Notes under the pieces: generated by a model
Database searches by the model: none
What the model was told of the DNA's origin: nothing
The model's input: the letters and a program-made list of their open reading frames with translations, nothing else
Made by a program: the position numbers and the translations under genes
Source: Rhodospirillales bacterium
GTDB taxonomy: Bacteria > Pseudomonadota > Alphaproteobacteria > Reyranellales > Reyranellaceae
Direction: 5' to 3'
Assembly: GCA_009377525.1 (NCBI GenBank)
Contig: WHTW01000061.1
Coordinates: 1 to 41,262 of the forward strand
DNA: 41,262 nucleotides
Part shown: piece after piece, positions 25,747 to 34,673 of the stretch
Layout: each line of letters starts with the position of its first letter
How positions within the stretch are numbered: position 1 is the first letter of the stretch

Positions 25747-26572
25747 TGACGCTTAGTGTCCCGATGCCCGAGATCTCGACTTCGACCTTGTCGCCGGCCT
25801 TCATCCAGAGCGGCGGCTTGCGGCCCAAACCGACTCCGTCGGGCGTGCCGGTGGCGATGACGTCGCCCGGCTCCAGCCAGGTCACGGTCGAGAGATATTC
25901 GATGATGGTGGCGACGTCGAAGATCATGTGATCGGTGGTGTCGTGCTGCACCACGCTGCCGTTCAGCCGCGTCGTCAGCTCGAGCCGCTGTGGATCGCCG
26001 ATCACGTCGGACGTGACCAGCCAGGGCCCGAGCGGGCCGGTCGCCGGAAAGTTCTTGCCGGCGGTCACCGAGTGCTTCTGGAAGTCGCGCACGCTGCCGT
26101 CGATGAAGCAGGTGTAGCCCGCCACGACCGACAGTGCGCTGGCGCGCTGCACGTGCCGGCAGCGCTCGCCGATGACGACGGCAAGCTCGCCCTCGAAGTC
26201 GAAATCGATCGAGGCACGCGGCCGCACGATGCTGCCGCCGTGCGGCACTAGGGTGTTGTGCAGGCGGGAGAAGACGCTCGGCACCGTGGGCAGCTGGCGA
26301 CCGACCTCGCCGACATGGCTCGCGTAGTTCAGGCCGACGCAGAGAATCTTGTCGGGGTTGGGAATCGCGGGCGCGAGCTCGACCTCGTCGAATGACAGAT
26401 CGGCCTTGGCGCCCTTGGCCGCGGCGGCGAGCGCCGGCAATGCCTTGGCGGCGATGGCATCGCGCAGGCTCGGCCAGCGCGACGAGGTCCGTCCCGACAG
26501 ATCGACGATGCCGCCCTCGACGACCGCGCCGATCTTGGCTGCGTCCGCATGGCGAAAACTGACCAACCGCAT
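25730..26572 (-). CDS. Fumarylacetoacetate hydrolase (FAH) family protein
   Basis: A 280-residue enzyme with a short N-terminal domain (1-70) and the FAH catalytic core. The metal ligands are recognisable as Glu127 and Glu129 (FDFEGELAVVIG) and Asp158 or Asp163 (IDGSVRDFQ), with the conserved KNFPATGPLGPW and ATGTPDGVGLGRKPP loops. The family hydrolyses or decarboxylates 2-oxo-acid ring-cleavage products in aromatic and sugar degradation. It is first in an operon with the MFS transporter and nitroreductase. Confidence 0.92.
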   Translation of the reverse strand: MRLVSFRHADAAKIGAVVEGGIVDLSGRTSSRWPSLRDAIAAKALPALAAAAKGAKADLSFDEVELAPAIPNPDKILCVGLNYASHVGEVGRQLPTVPSVFSRLHNTLVPHGGSIVRPRASIDFDFEGELAVVIGERCRHVQRASALSVVAGYTCFIDGSVRDFQKHSVTAGKNFPATGPLGPWLVTSDVIGDPQRLELTTRLNGSVVQHDTTDHMIFDVATIIEYLSTVTWLEPGDVIATGTPDGVGLGRKPPLWMKAGDKVEVEISGIGTLSVNVVDE

Positions 26573-26648
26573 GGGGCGACCATGTCAGTTGCCGGCAAAA
26601 TTGTCATCTGACGGGACTGCATAGGCCCGTCATGATGGTTGGGGCGGC

Positions 26649-27389
26649 CTATCCCAGCAGCTTCGTCAAAGCCGGCGAGAGTCCCACACTGTCGACGGGT
26701 GCGGGCAGGGCGAGCGCGCCGCTCTTTGCCTTCGCCGGCTTCTGCTTGGCCAGCGCCTCGGCCATCGAGATCGCACAGGCCACGCCGTCGAGCAGCGGTG
26801 CATCGACGGCGTCCTTCAGCTTGGCTGCAAGGCCGGCCAACCCCGCGCCGCCCAGGATCACGACATCGGCGCCGTCCTCGCGCACGCAGGCGGTGCAGCC
26901 CTTGGCCAGCAGCGCCATCGCGGCCTCAGGCTTGCGCGCGATGTCGGCGCCGGTCGGCGCCACGGTGCGGATCGAGGCCAGCCGCGAGGACAATCCGTGG
27001 CTCGCCACGAACTCTTCCAGCATCGACTGCCAGCGCTCGCCGCCGGTCACGATCGAGAAGCGGTTGCCCATGGCGCAGGCCTGCAGGATCGAGGCGTCGG
27101 CCATGCCGACCACCGGCACCTTGGCGATCTCCTTCAGCGCCGCCAGGCCTGGATCGCCGAAGCAGGCCAGCACGACTGCGTCCTTGCGCCCTCGGTCATT
27201 GGCGAAGGCGTCGACCGCGGCGTGGCCGGCGATGGCGTAGCCGACGCGCGAGGCGATGTAGCGCGGCCCGAAGGCGCCGGTGACGGCGCGCAGCTTCGTG
27301 CCCTTTGAAGCAAATCGTTTGGCGGTCTTGAGGACGAGGTCGGTGATCGAGGACGTGGTGTTGGGATTGATCAGCAGGATGTCGGTCAT
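26649..27389 (-). CDS. Aspartate/glutamate/hydantoin racemase family protein
   Basis: A 246-residue cofactor-independent racemase. It opens with ILLINPNTT, the family start, and has the first catalytic Cys76 in VLACFGDPGL. The region of the second cysteine reads LLDGVACAISMAEAL, so the Cys is shifted compared with the usual layout and should be checked by alignment. Activity could be racemisation of an amino acid, hydantoin or maleate-like isomerisation. The start overlaps the stop of the DNA glycosylase gene as ATGA. Confidence 0.85.
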   Translation of the reverse strand: MTDILLINPNTTSSITDLVLKTAKRFASKGTKLRAVTGAFGPRYIASRVGYAIAGHAAVDAFANDRGRKDAVVLACFGDPGLAALKEIAKVPVVGMADASILQACAMGNRFSIVTGGERWQSMLEEFVASHGLSSRLASIRTVAPTGADIARKPEAAMALLAKGCTACVREDGADVVILGGAGLAGLAAKLKDAVDAPLLDGVACAISMAEALAKQKPAKAKSGALALPAPVDSVGLSPALTKLLG

Positions 27390-28105
27390 GGCTGCATGAT
27401 CTCTTTCAGCCGCGCCACGTCGTAATTCTCGCCGATCGACAGCGCGCAGATGCGCGATACGTAGGCCATCGGCAGCCCACTCTCTTCCCGCCAGGCGTTG
27501 AGCTGCGCCTGCGCCGCGCGCAGATCCTTCTTCGACGTGCCGGTGGCGCTTATAGGCACGCCGGCATCGCGCAGGCACATCAGGACGTGACCCGACAGCA
27601 CCCAGGCGTCCCAACCGAGGAAACGCAGCAGGTACTGGCCGCTGAAGCCGCCCAGGCGCGAACCGCGCTTGCCCAAGACTTCGAGCAGGCCGGCCTGATC
27701 GTCGGCCGGCCAGTTGGCCAAGAACTTGCCGAAGCCGCCGTGCTCGGCGGCGATCTCGGTCACGAACCTGGCGTTCTCGCGCACCGACCTGATCTTCTGC
27801 GGATTGCGCACGATGCGCTTGTCCGAGGCGAGCTTCTCCCAGAACTCGGCGGGCTGGAACAACAGCCGCTTGGGATTGAACTCGAGGAAGGCCTCCTCGA
27901 AGCCTGGCCACTTGTTGTCGATGACGCTCCACACGAAGCCCGCCGAGAACACGCGCGCCGCCATCTCCGACAGCACGCGGTCGTCTGGAAGCTTGGCCAG
28001 CGTCTTGTTGTTGGGCTTCTTGGGCATCAGGCTTGTGAGCACCTTGTCGCCGCCCTTGCGCTTGGCGGCGCGCTCGCGGATGCGCTTGAACGGCACCTTT
28101 GCCAT
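27386..28105 (-). CDS. DNA-3-methyladenine glycosylase I-like protein
   Basis: A 239-residue helix-hairpin-helix glycosylase related to Tag. Visible features: an N-terminal basic segment, FSAGFVWSVIDNKWPGFEEAF (a Tag-like substrate-pocket region), and a helical core with IRSVRENARFV and FLGWDAWVLSGHV. It would remove alkylated adenine from DNA in base excision repair. Its place between a hydrolase and a racemase is unusual for a repair gene, but junctions of 5 nt and ATGA show a shared transcript. Confidence 0.8.
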   Translation of the reverse strand: MAKVPFKRIRERAAKRKGGDKVLTSLMPKKPNNKTLAKLPDDRVLSEMAARVFSAGFVWSVIDNKWPGFEEAFLEFNPKRLLFQPAEFWEKLASDKRIVRNPQKIRSVRENARFVTEIAAEHGGFGKFLANWPADDQAGLLEVLGKRGSRLGGFSGQYLLRFLGWDAWVLSGHVLMCLRDAGVPISATGTSKKDLRAAQAQLNAWREESGLPMAYVSRICALSIGENYDVARLKEIMQP

Positions 28106-28110
28106 TGGCG

Positions 28111-28875
28111 TTACTCCAGCCAGCCGTCGAAGAAGTCGAACACACTCGCCTTGAACAGGCCGTGTGCGATCATCGAGAAGTGGTCGCAGCCCGGGATGGT
28201 CACCGCCTTGGCGCCCATGATGGCGTCGGCCAGTCCCTGCGGCGGCCCGGCGAGCTGGTCGCGCGCGCCGGCAATCACCAGCGCCGGCCGGCGGATCGCC
28301 ATCAGCGCGTCGCGCGTGATGGGCTCGCGCGGGCTGCGCGAGCAGGCGGCCAATGCCAGCCGGTCCTCCTTCTGCTCGTCGGCAAAGTGCCGGAAGCTTC
28401 TAAGCATCGGATCGGCGATCTCGTCGGGCGAGGCGGCTTCCATCGCCTTGGCCATGCCGTCGGGATCGCGCGAGGGCTCGAAGATGCGGCCGCCGACGCC
28501 GGCGACGACCAGATGGTCGATGCGCCCGCCGTCACTCATTGCAGCAATCAATGCGATATGCGCGCCCATGGAGAAGCCCAGCACATGCGCGCGCTCGACG
28601 CCGGCATGGTCCATGAGTGCAAACACATCGCGCGCCATCGCCTGGCGGTCGTATTTCTCGGGCTCGTGCGGCTTGGCGCTCTCGCCATGGCCGCGGCAAT
28701 CGAGGGCGAAGCCGCGCAGGCCCTTGGCGGCGATGGCGTCGTACCAGCCCATGCGCTTGAAATTCTCGTAGCGGTTGGACGAGAAACCGTGCACCAGCAC
28801 CATGGCTTTGCGTGCGTCGCTGGGTCCGAATTCGTCGTAGGCGAGCGTGAGCCCGTCCGAAGTGAACTGAGCCAT
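28111..28875 (-). CDS. Alpha/beta-fold hydrolase
   Basis: A 254-residue serine hydrolase. The oxyanion segment is VHGFSSN (28-34), the nucleophile Ser102 lies in LGFSMGAH, and the probable acid and base are the Asp in IAGARDQLAG and the His in PGCDHFSM. The DCRGHGES strand is standard. Start chosen at 28875, where AGGGAAAG gives a ribosome binding site; a longer open frame runs into the divergent sulfatase leader and is unlikely. It heads the leftward operon with the glycosylase and racemase. The substrate is unknown. Confidence 0.87.
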   Translation of the reverse strand: MAQFTSDGLTLAYDEFGPSDARKAMVLVHGFSSNRYENFKRMGWYDAIAAKGLRGFALDCRGHGESAKPHEPEKYDRQAMARDVFALMDHAGVERAHVLGFSMGAHIALIAAMSDGGRIDHLVVAGVGGRIFEPSRDPDGMAKAMEAASPDEIADPMLRSFRHFADEQKEDRLALAACSRSPREPITRDALMAIRRPALVIAGARDQLAGPPQGLADAIMGAKAVTIPGCDHFSMIAHGLFKASVFDFFDGWLE

Positions 28876-28961
28876 AACTTTCCCTAGCCTGAGCCATGAG
28901 GCCTCACAAGTTGATTGCGGGGCCGGGGTATCGGACAACAGGCAAAATAACGGGGAAACGC

Positions 28962-31220
28962 ATGGCGGCGACAATCGGCAAGACGGTCAGGGAGTCCAAG
29001 CCCCACTGGCCGGAAACACCCAGCCGGCCGCTTGGGATGAACAAGGGGGGCACGCCCAACATCCTGGTCATCCTGTTCGACGATGTCGGCTTCTCCGACT
29101 TCGGCTGCTACGGCTCGCCGATCGCCACGCCGACCATCGACGCCATCGCCGGCCGCGGCCTGCGCTATACCGGCTTCCACACCACGGCGATGTGCTCGAC
29201 CACGCGCGCCGCCCTGCTGACCGGCCGCAACCATCATTCGGTGGGCGTCGGCTGCCTCGCCAACTTCGATTCGGGCTATCCGGGCTATCGCGGCAAGATC
29301 GCGCGCGAGGCCGGCACCATCGCCGAGATGCTGCGCGGCCACGACTATCGCAACTACATGCTGGGCAAGTGGCACGTTACGCCGCTCACCGAGACCGGCG
29401 CCACCGGCCCGTTCGACGGCTGGCCGCTCGGCCGCGGCTTCGACCGCTATTACGGCTTCATGGACGCCGAGACCGACCAGTACGCGCCCGAGCTGGTGCG
29501 CGACAACACGCCGGTCGACCCTCCCGTTGGCGCAGCGGGCAATTTCGCCAGCGGCTATCACCTGACGGCCGACCTGGTCGACCAAGCCATCCGCTATCTC
29601 GCCGACCACGTCGCCGACAACGACAAGACGCCATGGCTGACCTGGCTGGCGCTGGGCGCCTGCCACGCGCCGCACCAGGCGCCGTTCGACCTGATCAAGA
29701 AGTACGATGCGCTTTTCGCCCACGGCTGGGACGTCGAGCGCGAGAAGAGGTTGGCCCGCCAGATCGAGCTCGGCATCGTGCCGAAGGGAACGCGCCTGCC
29801 GCCACGCAACGACACGGTGCGAGCCTGGGACGAGGTGCCCGAGAATGAGCGCCACCTGTTCACGCGCCTGCAGGCCGCCTACGCCGCCATGCTCGACCAT
29901 GCCGACCAGCATATCGCGCGATTGATGGCCTTCCTCGAGACGGCGGACCAGCTCGACGACACGCTGATCGTGATCATGTCCGACAACGGCGCCAGCCAGG
30001 AGGGCGGGCCGTTCGGCATGGTCAACGCTATGGGCCCCTACAACCTGAAGCGCGAGCCGATCGAGGAGAAGATCGCGCGCATCGACGACATCGGCGGGCC
30101 CGACACCCATTCGAACTTCCCGCTGGGCTGGGCGATGGCCGCCAACACGCCGCTGCGCCGCTACAAGCAGAACACCCATGGCGGCGGAATCCGCGATCCT
30201 CTGGTCATGGCCTGGAGCAAGGGCATCGCGGCCAAGGGTGAATTGCGCCACCAGTTCTGCCACGCCAGCGATCTCGCGCCGACCCTGCTCGAGGTCGTCG
30301 GCGTCAAGCCGCCAAAGGTGATCAACGGCATCAAGCAGATGCCGATCGAAGGCACCAGCTTCGCCAAGAGTCTTGCCAGGGCCAGGGCGCCGTCGAAGAA
30401 GAAGCCGCAGTACTTCGAGATGTTCGGCCATCGCGGCCTGGTGCAGGACGGCTGGAAAGCCGTGTGCTTCCATCCGCCGGGCAACGCCTTCGACCACGAC
30501 AAGTGGGAGCTCTACCATCTCGACCGCGACTTCAACGAGGTCGACGATCTCGCCGAGCGCGAGCCCGAGCGGCTGAAGGCGATGATCGACGAATGGTGGC
30601 GCCAGGCCGAGGCCTGCAAGGTGCTGCCGCTCGACGACCGGTTTGCGCCGCGCTTCGCCGACAACGCCAAGCGCTTCCACGGGCCGCGCAAGCGCTTCGT
30701 GTTCCATGCCGGCATGGGCCATCTGCCGACCGACGTGGCGCCCGACGTGCGCAACCGCAGCTACACGATCGAGGCCGATGCCCGCATAGACGGGCCCGCG
30801 ACCGAGGGCGTGCTGATCGCGCACGGCGACATGACCTGCGGCTACGCGCTCTACATCAAGGACAACCGCCTCTGCTACGACATGAATGTCGGCGGCCTGC
30901 ATCACCTGATCGTCTCGGACCGCCCGGTGCCGGCCGGCAACCGGCGGCTCGGCATGAGCATGCGCTTCCGCAACAACACCAACACGGCGACCCTGCTGAT
31001 CGACGGCGAGCCCGCCGGCCGCTTCGAGACCACGGTCGGGTTCGTCGCCTTCATTTCCTGGTCGGGCCTCGATATCGGTCGCGACCGCCTGAGCCCGGTG
31101 TCGCACTACGAGGCGCCGTTCGCCTTCACCGGAAAGCTGCGCAAGGTCACCATGACCATGGACGACGACCAGGCGCTCGACGCCGAGGCGGCGGCCACGG
31201 CAGCGCTCGCCCGCGAATAG
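28962..31220 (+). CDS. Arylsulfatase-family (alkaline phosphatase superfamily) enzyme
   Basis: A 752-residue sulfatase. Metal ligands: Asp40-Asp41 (ILFDDVGFSD) and the later SDNGAS. The active-site motif is Cys78-Ser-Thr-Thr-Arg82 in MCSTTRAALLTGRN; the residue usually Pro or Ala is Thr here. Conversion of Cys78 to formylglycine is expected for activity. LGKWHVTP is the second family signature. The last 130 residues form a separate beta-rich domain. No signal peptide is visible at the chosen start, so it may be cytoplasmic. It starts an operon with an MFS transporter (no gap) and an amidase; together they suggest uptake and use of a sulfated or amide compound. Confidence 0.9.
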   Translation: MAATIGKTVRESKPHWPETPSRPLGMNKGGTPNILVILFDDVGFSDFGCYGSPIATPTIDAIAGRGLRYTGFHTTAMCSTTRAALLTGRNHHSVGVGCLANFDSGYPGYRGKIAREAGTIAEMLRGHDYRNYMLGKWHVTPLTETGATGPFDGWPLGRGFDRYYGFMDAETDQYAPELVRDNTPVDPPVGAAGNFASGYHLTADLVDQAIRYLADHVADNDKTPWLTWLALGACHAPHQAPFDLIKKYDALFAHGWDVEREKRLARQIELGIVPKGTRLPPRNDTVRAWDEVPENERHLFTRLQAAYAAMLDHADQHIARLMAFLETADQLDDTLIVIMSDNGASQEGGPFGMVNAMGPYNLKREPIEEKIARIDDIGGPDTHSNFPLGWAMAANTPLRRYKQNTHGGGIRDPLVMAWSKGIAAKGELRHQFCHASDLAPTLLEVVGVKPPKVINGIKQMPIEGTSFAKSLARARAPSKKKPQYFEMFGHRGLVQDGWKAVCFHPPGNAFDHDKWELYHLDRDFNEVDDLAEREPERLKAMIDEWWRQAEACKVLPLDDRFAPRFADNAKRFHGPRKRFVFHAGMGHLPTDVAPDVRNRSYTIEADARIDGPATEGVLIAHGDMTCGYALYIKDNRLCYDMNVGGLHHLIVSDRPVPAGNRRLGMSMRFRNNTNTATLLIDGEPAGRFETTVGFVAFISWSGLDIGRDRLSPVSHYEAPFAFTGKLRKVTMTMDDDQALDAEAAATAALARE

Positions 31221-32441
31221 ATGACCACTGTCGTGTCGCGTTCCGGCGTAGACAGCCCTTACGCATGGCGACTCGCCATCGTGTCGATGCTGTGCGTCGC
31301 ACTGGGCGGCGGCGGCATCTACCTGCCGGTGATCGGGCTGAAGGAGATCGCCGCCGATTTCGGCGACCAACGCGCCGTGCCGTCCTTCGCCTACATGATC
31401 GGCTTCTTCGGCATGGGCGTGGGCGGTGTCTTCATGGGCTGGCTGGCCGACCGCACCAGTCCCAGGGTGCCGCTGCTGATCGCCGGCATCTCCATCGGGC
31501 TGGGCGGCTGGGTGGCTTCGAGCGGCAGCGAGCTTGCGCTCTATGTCGGCTACACCGTCCTGCTGGGCTTCTTCGGCAATGCCGGCACCTTCACGCCGGC
31601 AATGAACAACGTGCAGGGATGGTTCGATCGCGGGCGCAATACCGCCATCGCCATCGTCTCGGTCGGGCCCGCCGTTGCGGGTACGGTATGGCCGCAGATC
31701 TATCGCGCGCTTCTGCCCGACATCGGCTGGCGCCAGACCTTGACGATCTACGGCCTGGTGGCGGGGGCGCTCTTGTTGCTGGGCGCCCTCTATGTGCGGC
31801 CGGCGCCGATCCTGCGTGGCGCCGGTGGACGGCGGCGGCGCGAGGAGAAGGTCGACCTGCCGCTGCCGTCGTCGGTCATCATGGTGCTGCTGTCGGCGGC
31901 GAGCTTCTGCTGCTGCGCGGCGATGGCGCTGCCCTTCGTGCACATGGTCGCCTATTGCGGCGACCTCGGCTACCCCGCGGCACGCGGCGCCGAGGCGGTG
32001 TCGCTGGTGCTGATCTCGGCCCTTATCGCCACCTTCGTCATGGCGCGGCTGGCCGACCGCATCGGGCCCTTGCCGGTCAGCCTGCTCTGCTCGGTGATCC
32101 AGATCGGCTCGCTGGTCGGCTTCATGATCGCCCGCGACATCACCAGCATCTATGCGCTCTCGCTGCTGCACGGCATTCCCTTCATCGCCATCGTGCAGGG
32201 CTATGCGCTCAACCTGCGCTTCCTCTACGGTCCGACCATCGCCGGCTGGCGGCTGGGCGTGGTCATGCTGTTCGCCATGGCCGGCATGGCGGTCGGCGGC
32301 TGGCTGGGCGGCGCCATCTTCGATGCGACGCTCAGCTATCGGCTGGCCTTCCAGGCGGCGCTGGCCTTCAATCTGCTCAATCTCATGCTGCTGGGCGCCC
32401 TCTACATCGCCCAGCGCCGGCGGGTCGTCAGCCTGCCGTGA
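31221..32441 (+). CDS. MFS transporter
   Basis: A 406-residue inner-membrane transporter with about twelve hydrophobic helices. The family loop is GWLADRTSPRVPLL after TM2, and MARLADRIGPLPVSLL appears in the second half. The ATG directly follows the sulfatase stop codon, so translation is coupled. The pattern resembles the monocarboxylate/oxalate branch (GGVFMGWLADR, AGTVWPQIYRAL), but the substrate cannot be deduced. It probably brings in the sulfatase/amidase substrate or exports a product. Confidence 0.9.
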   Translation: MTTVVSRSGVDSPYAWRLAIVSMLCVALGGGGIYLPVIGLKEIAADFGDQRAVPSFAYMIGFFGMGVGGVFMGWLADRTSPRVPLLIAGISIGLGGWVASSGSELALYVGYTVLLGFFGNAGTFTPAMNNVQGWFDRGRNTAIAIVSVGPAVAGTVWPQIYRALLPDIGWRQTLTIYGLVAGALLLLGALYVRPAPILRGAGGRRRREEKVDLPLPSSVIMVLLSAASFCCCAAMALPFVHMVAYCGDLGYPAARGAEAVSLVLISALIATFVMARLADRIGPLPVSLLCSVIQIGSLVGFMIARDITSIYALSLLHGIPFIAIVQGYALNLRFLYGPTIAGWRLGVVMLFAMAGMAVGGWLGGAIFDATLSYRLAFQAALAFNLLNLMLLGALYIAQRRRVVSLP

Positions 32442-32456
32442 CCAGGAGGTGAAGTC

Positions 32457-33902
32457 ATGAGCGGCAAACTCTGGCGTCTATCGGCCGTCGAGGCCGTTGC
32501 CCTTCTGAAGAAGAGGCAGATTTCGCCGCTCGACCTCATCGAGGCATCGGCCAAGCGCATCGCCGAGGTCGAGCCCGCCGTGAACGCGCTGCCGACGCTC
32601 TGCTTCGACCGCGCCCGCGACCACGCCAAACGCATCATGGCGGACCCGTCCTGCGAAGCCTCCGACGAAGCAGGCTGGCTCGCGGGCCTGCCGGTATCGA
32701 TCAAGGACCTGACCGACGTCGCCGGCGTGCGCACGACCTACGGCTCGCCCTTGTTCGCCGACCATGTCCCGACCAAATCCCACCCCCTGGTCGAGCGTAT
32801 CGAACGCAAGGGCGGCGTGGTCGTCGCCAAGTCCAACACGCCGGAGTTCGGCGCGGGCGGCAGCACCTTCAACGAAGTCTTCGGTCGCACGCGCAATCCC
32901 TGGAACACCTCGCTGACCTGCGGCGGCTCGACCGGCGGCGGCGCGGTGTCGCTGGCGACCGGCGAGGTCTGGCTGGCGCAGGGCTCGGACCATGGCGGCT
33001 CGCTGCGCCGGCCCGGCACCTATTGCTCGGTGGTGGGCCTGCGTCCGTCGCCTGGCCGCGTGACCCGCGGCACCTCGAGCAATCTCTGGGCGCCGCTCTC
33101 GGTGCAGGGCCCGATGGCGCGCAGTGTCGCCGACCTCGCGCTGTTCCTCGACACCATGGCGGGCCTTTGCCCGCACGATCCCATGACCTTCGATGCGCCA
33201 TCGGTGTCGTTCTCCGACGCTGTGGCGCGGCCGGTGGTCCCAAAGCGCGTCGCCTTCACCGCCGACTACAACGGCAAGATGGCGATCGACCGCGAGGTCC
33301 GCGACATCTGCACGAAGATGGCGCGCCGCTTCGAGGAGCTGGGCTGCGTGGTCGAGGAGGCCTCCCCCGACATCGGCAACATCGACGAGGCGTTCCTCAA
33401 TCTGCGCAGCCAGCAGTTCGTGGTCGATCGCGAACTGCAGATCGCCGAGCACCGCGACAAGTTCAAGCCCGACATCATCTGGAACACCGAGCGCGGCCTG
33501 AAGCAGACGCCGTCGGCCATCGCCTGGGCCGAGCGCGAACGCGCGGCGTTCTACCGGCGGATGATCGAGTTCTTCCAGACGTACGACCTGCTGGTGACGC
33601 CCGGCGCGCCGACGAGCGCGTTCGACGTCAACCTGCGCCACCCCGAGACCATCGCCGGCAAGAAGCCCGAGAACTACATGGCGGGCTCGACCGTCAATTC
33701 GGTGATCACGGTCAGCACCTGTCCCGCGATCGCCGTGCCCTGCGGCTTCGACCAGTATGGCCGGCCGGTCGGCCTGCAGCTCGTCGGCAAGCCGCGCGGC
33801 GAGGCGGCACTGCTGCAGGCGGCATCGCTCTGCGAACAGTTGCTGGGCCTGGACAAGCTGCTGCCAATCGACCCCAAAGTGGGGACCGTGCCGCCGTCTT
33901 GA
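32457..33902 (+). CDS. Amidase (amidase-signature family)
   Basis: A 481-residue Ser-cisSer-Lys hydrolase. Lys83 (VSIKDLTD), Ser158 (GGSTGGG) and Ser182 (DHGGSLRRPG) form the triad; the usual GGSSGGSA is GGSTGGGA here and the usual DTGGS is DHGGS. It hydrolyses a C-N amide bond; the exact substrate is unknown. GGAGG precedes the ATG. The last eleven residues, IDPKVGTVPPS, are encoded again, diverged, beyond the VapBC module, at 34613-34645. The ancestral gene probably ran into that second copy and then straight into the luciferase-like gene. Confidence 0.92.
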   Translation: MSGKLWRLSAVEAVALLKKRQISPLDLIEASAKRIAEVEPAVNALPTLCFDRARDHAKRIMADPSCEASDEAGWLAGLPVSIKDLTDVAGVRTTYGSPLFADHVPTKSHPLVERIERKGGVVVAKSNTPEFGAGGSTFNEVFGRTRNPWNTSLTCGGSTGGGAVSLATGEVWLAQGSDHGGSLRRPGTYCSVVGLRPSPGRVTRGTSSNLWAPLSVQGPMARSVADLALFLDTMAGLCPHDPMTFDAPSVSFSDAVARPVVPKRVAFTADYNGKMAIDREVRDICTKMARRFEELGCVVEEASPDIGNIDEAFLNLRSQQFVVDRELQIAEHRDKFKPDIIWNTERGLKQTPSAIAWAERERAAFYRRMIEFFQTYDLLVTPGAPTSAFDVNLRHPETIAGKKPENYMAGSTVNSVITVSTCPAIAVPCGFDQYGRPVGLQLVGKPRGEAALLQAASLCEQLLGLDKLLPIDPKVGTVPPS

Positions 33903-33915
33903 CGATGCCGCCTTA

Positions 33916-33939
33916 GATATACATATTGTTCTGTATATC
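33916..33939. promoter_or_regulatory. Palindromic operator upstream of vapB
   Basis: GATATACA and TGTATATC are exact reverse complements with an 8-nt spacer, in an AT-rich island between GC-rich genes, ending 14 nt before the vapB start. This is the expected layout for autoregulation by a VapB/VapC complex. Confidence 0.7.
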
Positions 33940-33953
33940 ATAGAAGCATCAAG

Positions 33954-34184
33954 ATGCAGATCTCCAAATGGGGCAACAGCCTTGCCATTCGACTTCCCGC
34001 GTCGGTCGTCGAGGCGCTGAAGCTGAAGGAGGGCGATGAGGTCGAAGTGCATGTCGTTGGCGAACGCGCCTTCGATATTGCCAGGGACCGCAGCCGCGAG
34101 AGGGCCCTCAAGCGCATCCAAGCCCTGCGCAAGGAACTGCCGCCTGACTGGAAGTTCGACCGCGATGAGGCCAACGCTCGGTGA
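33954..34184 (+). CDS. vapB: VapB antitoxin (AbrB/MazE-like)
   Basis: A 76-residue antitoxin. The N-terminal swapped-hairpin DNA-binding fold reads MQISKWGNSLAIRLP, then ALKLKEGDEVEVHVVGE. The C-terminal half is acidic and basic mixed (ELPPDWKFDRDEAN) and should wrap the toxin. It follows a palindromic operator and is joined to the PIN toxin gene with overlap or a few bases. The pair lies between an amidase gene and a leftover copy of its 3' end. Confidence 0.92.
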   Translation: MQISKWGNSLAIRLPASVVEALKLKEGDEVEVHVVGERAFDIARDRSRERALKRIQALRKELPPDWKFDRDEANAR

Positions 34185-34189
34185 GGCCG

Positions 34190-34597
34190 ATGGCGGCAGA
34201 CTTTCTGGACAGCAATGTCCTGGTCTACGCCTTCACGATGGATGGGCGAGCCGCCGTTGCGCAGGCCTTGCTCCAGACGAGGCCTGCCATCAGCGTGCAG
34301 GTGCTCAACGAATTCACGAACGTCGCCCGGCGCAAGCTCGGCATGGAGTGGCAGGAAGTCCGTGACGCCATCTCGGCCGTGCGCGTGCTCTGCCCGACGG
34401 TTCTCGCGCTCGACCTCGCGACGCACGACGAGGCTTTGCGCGTAGCCGAGCGTTATGGCTATTCGATATTCGATGCCCAGATCGTGGCGTCGGCGCTGCG
34501 GGCTGGCAGCGACACGTTATGGTCGGAGGACATGCACGACGGCATTGTGATCGACGGCCGCCTGCGCATCGCCAACCCGTTCCGCACGGGAAGTTGA
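34190..34597 (+). CDS. vapC: VapC toxin (PIN-domain ribonuclease)
   Basis: A 135-residue PIN ribonuclease with the four acidic residues Asp7 (FLDSNV), Glu41 (LNEFTNV), Asp95 (SIFDAQIV) and Asp114 (WSEDMHDG). VapC enzymes cut tRNA or rRNA and block translation. The ATG at 34190 is preferred; a GTG at 34181 overlapping the vapB stop is also possible and would add three residues. It is cognate to the VapB just upstream. Confidence 0.92.
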   Translation: MAADFLDSNVLVYAFTMDGRAAVAQALLQTRPAISVQVLNEFTNVARRKLGMEWQEVRDAISAVRVLCPTVLALDLATHDEALRVAERYGYSIFDAQIVASALRAGSDTLWSEDMHDGIVIDGRLRIANPFRTGS

Positions 34598-34612
34598 GCG
34601 GCCTGTGACGGG

Positions 34613-34645
34613 ATCGACCCCAAGCCGGGAACCGTGCCACCCTCC
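34613..34645 (+). pseudogene. Leftover second copy of the amidase 3' end
   Basis: 26 of 33 positions match the amidase end at 33867-33899 by hand alignment, and in the same sense it would encode IDPKPGTVPPS. The copy then runs on to TAA and the ribosome binding site of the luciferase-like gene. It has no start codon and is probably the resident amidase tail displaced by VapBC. Confidence 0.75.
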
Positions 34646-34673
34646 GTCCCATAAGACGGAGGAAACGAACGGG

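Noticed and set aside
28884..32171. A 1095-codon open frame antisense to the sulfatase and MFS genes
   Set aside because: It mirrors two well-recognised genes; such frames are common in GC-rich DNA. The product shows low-complexity His/Arg/Asp-rich sequence and no domain.
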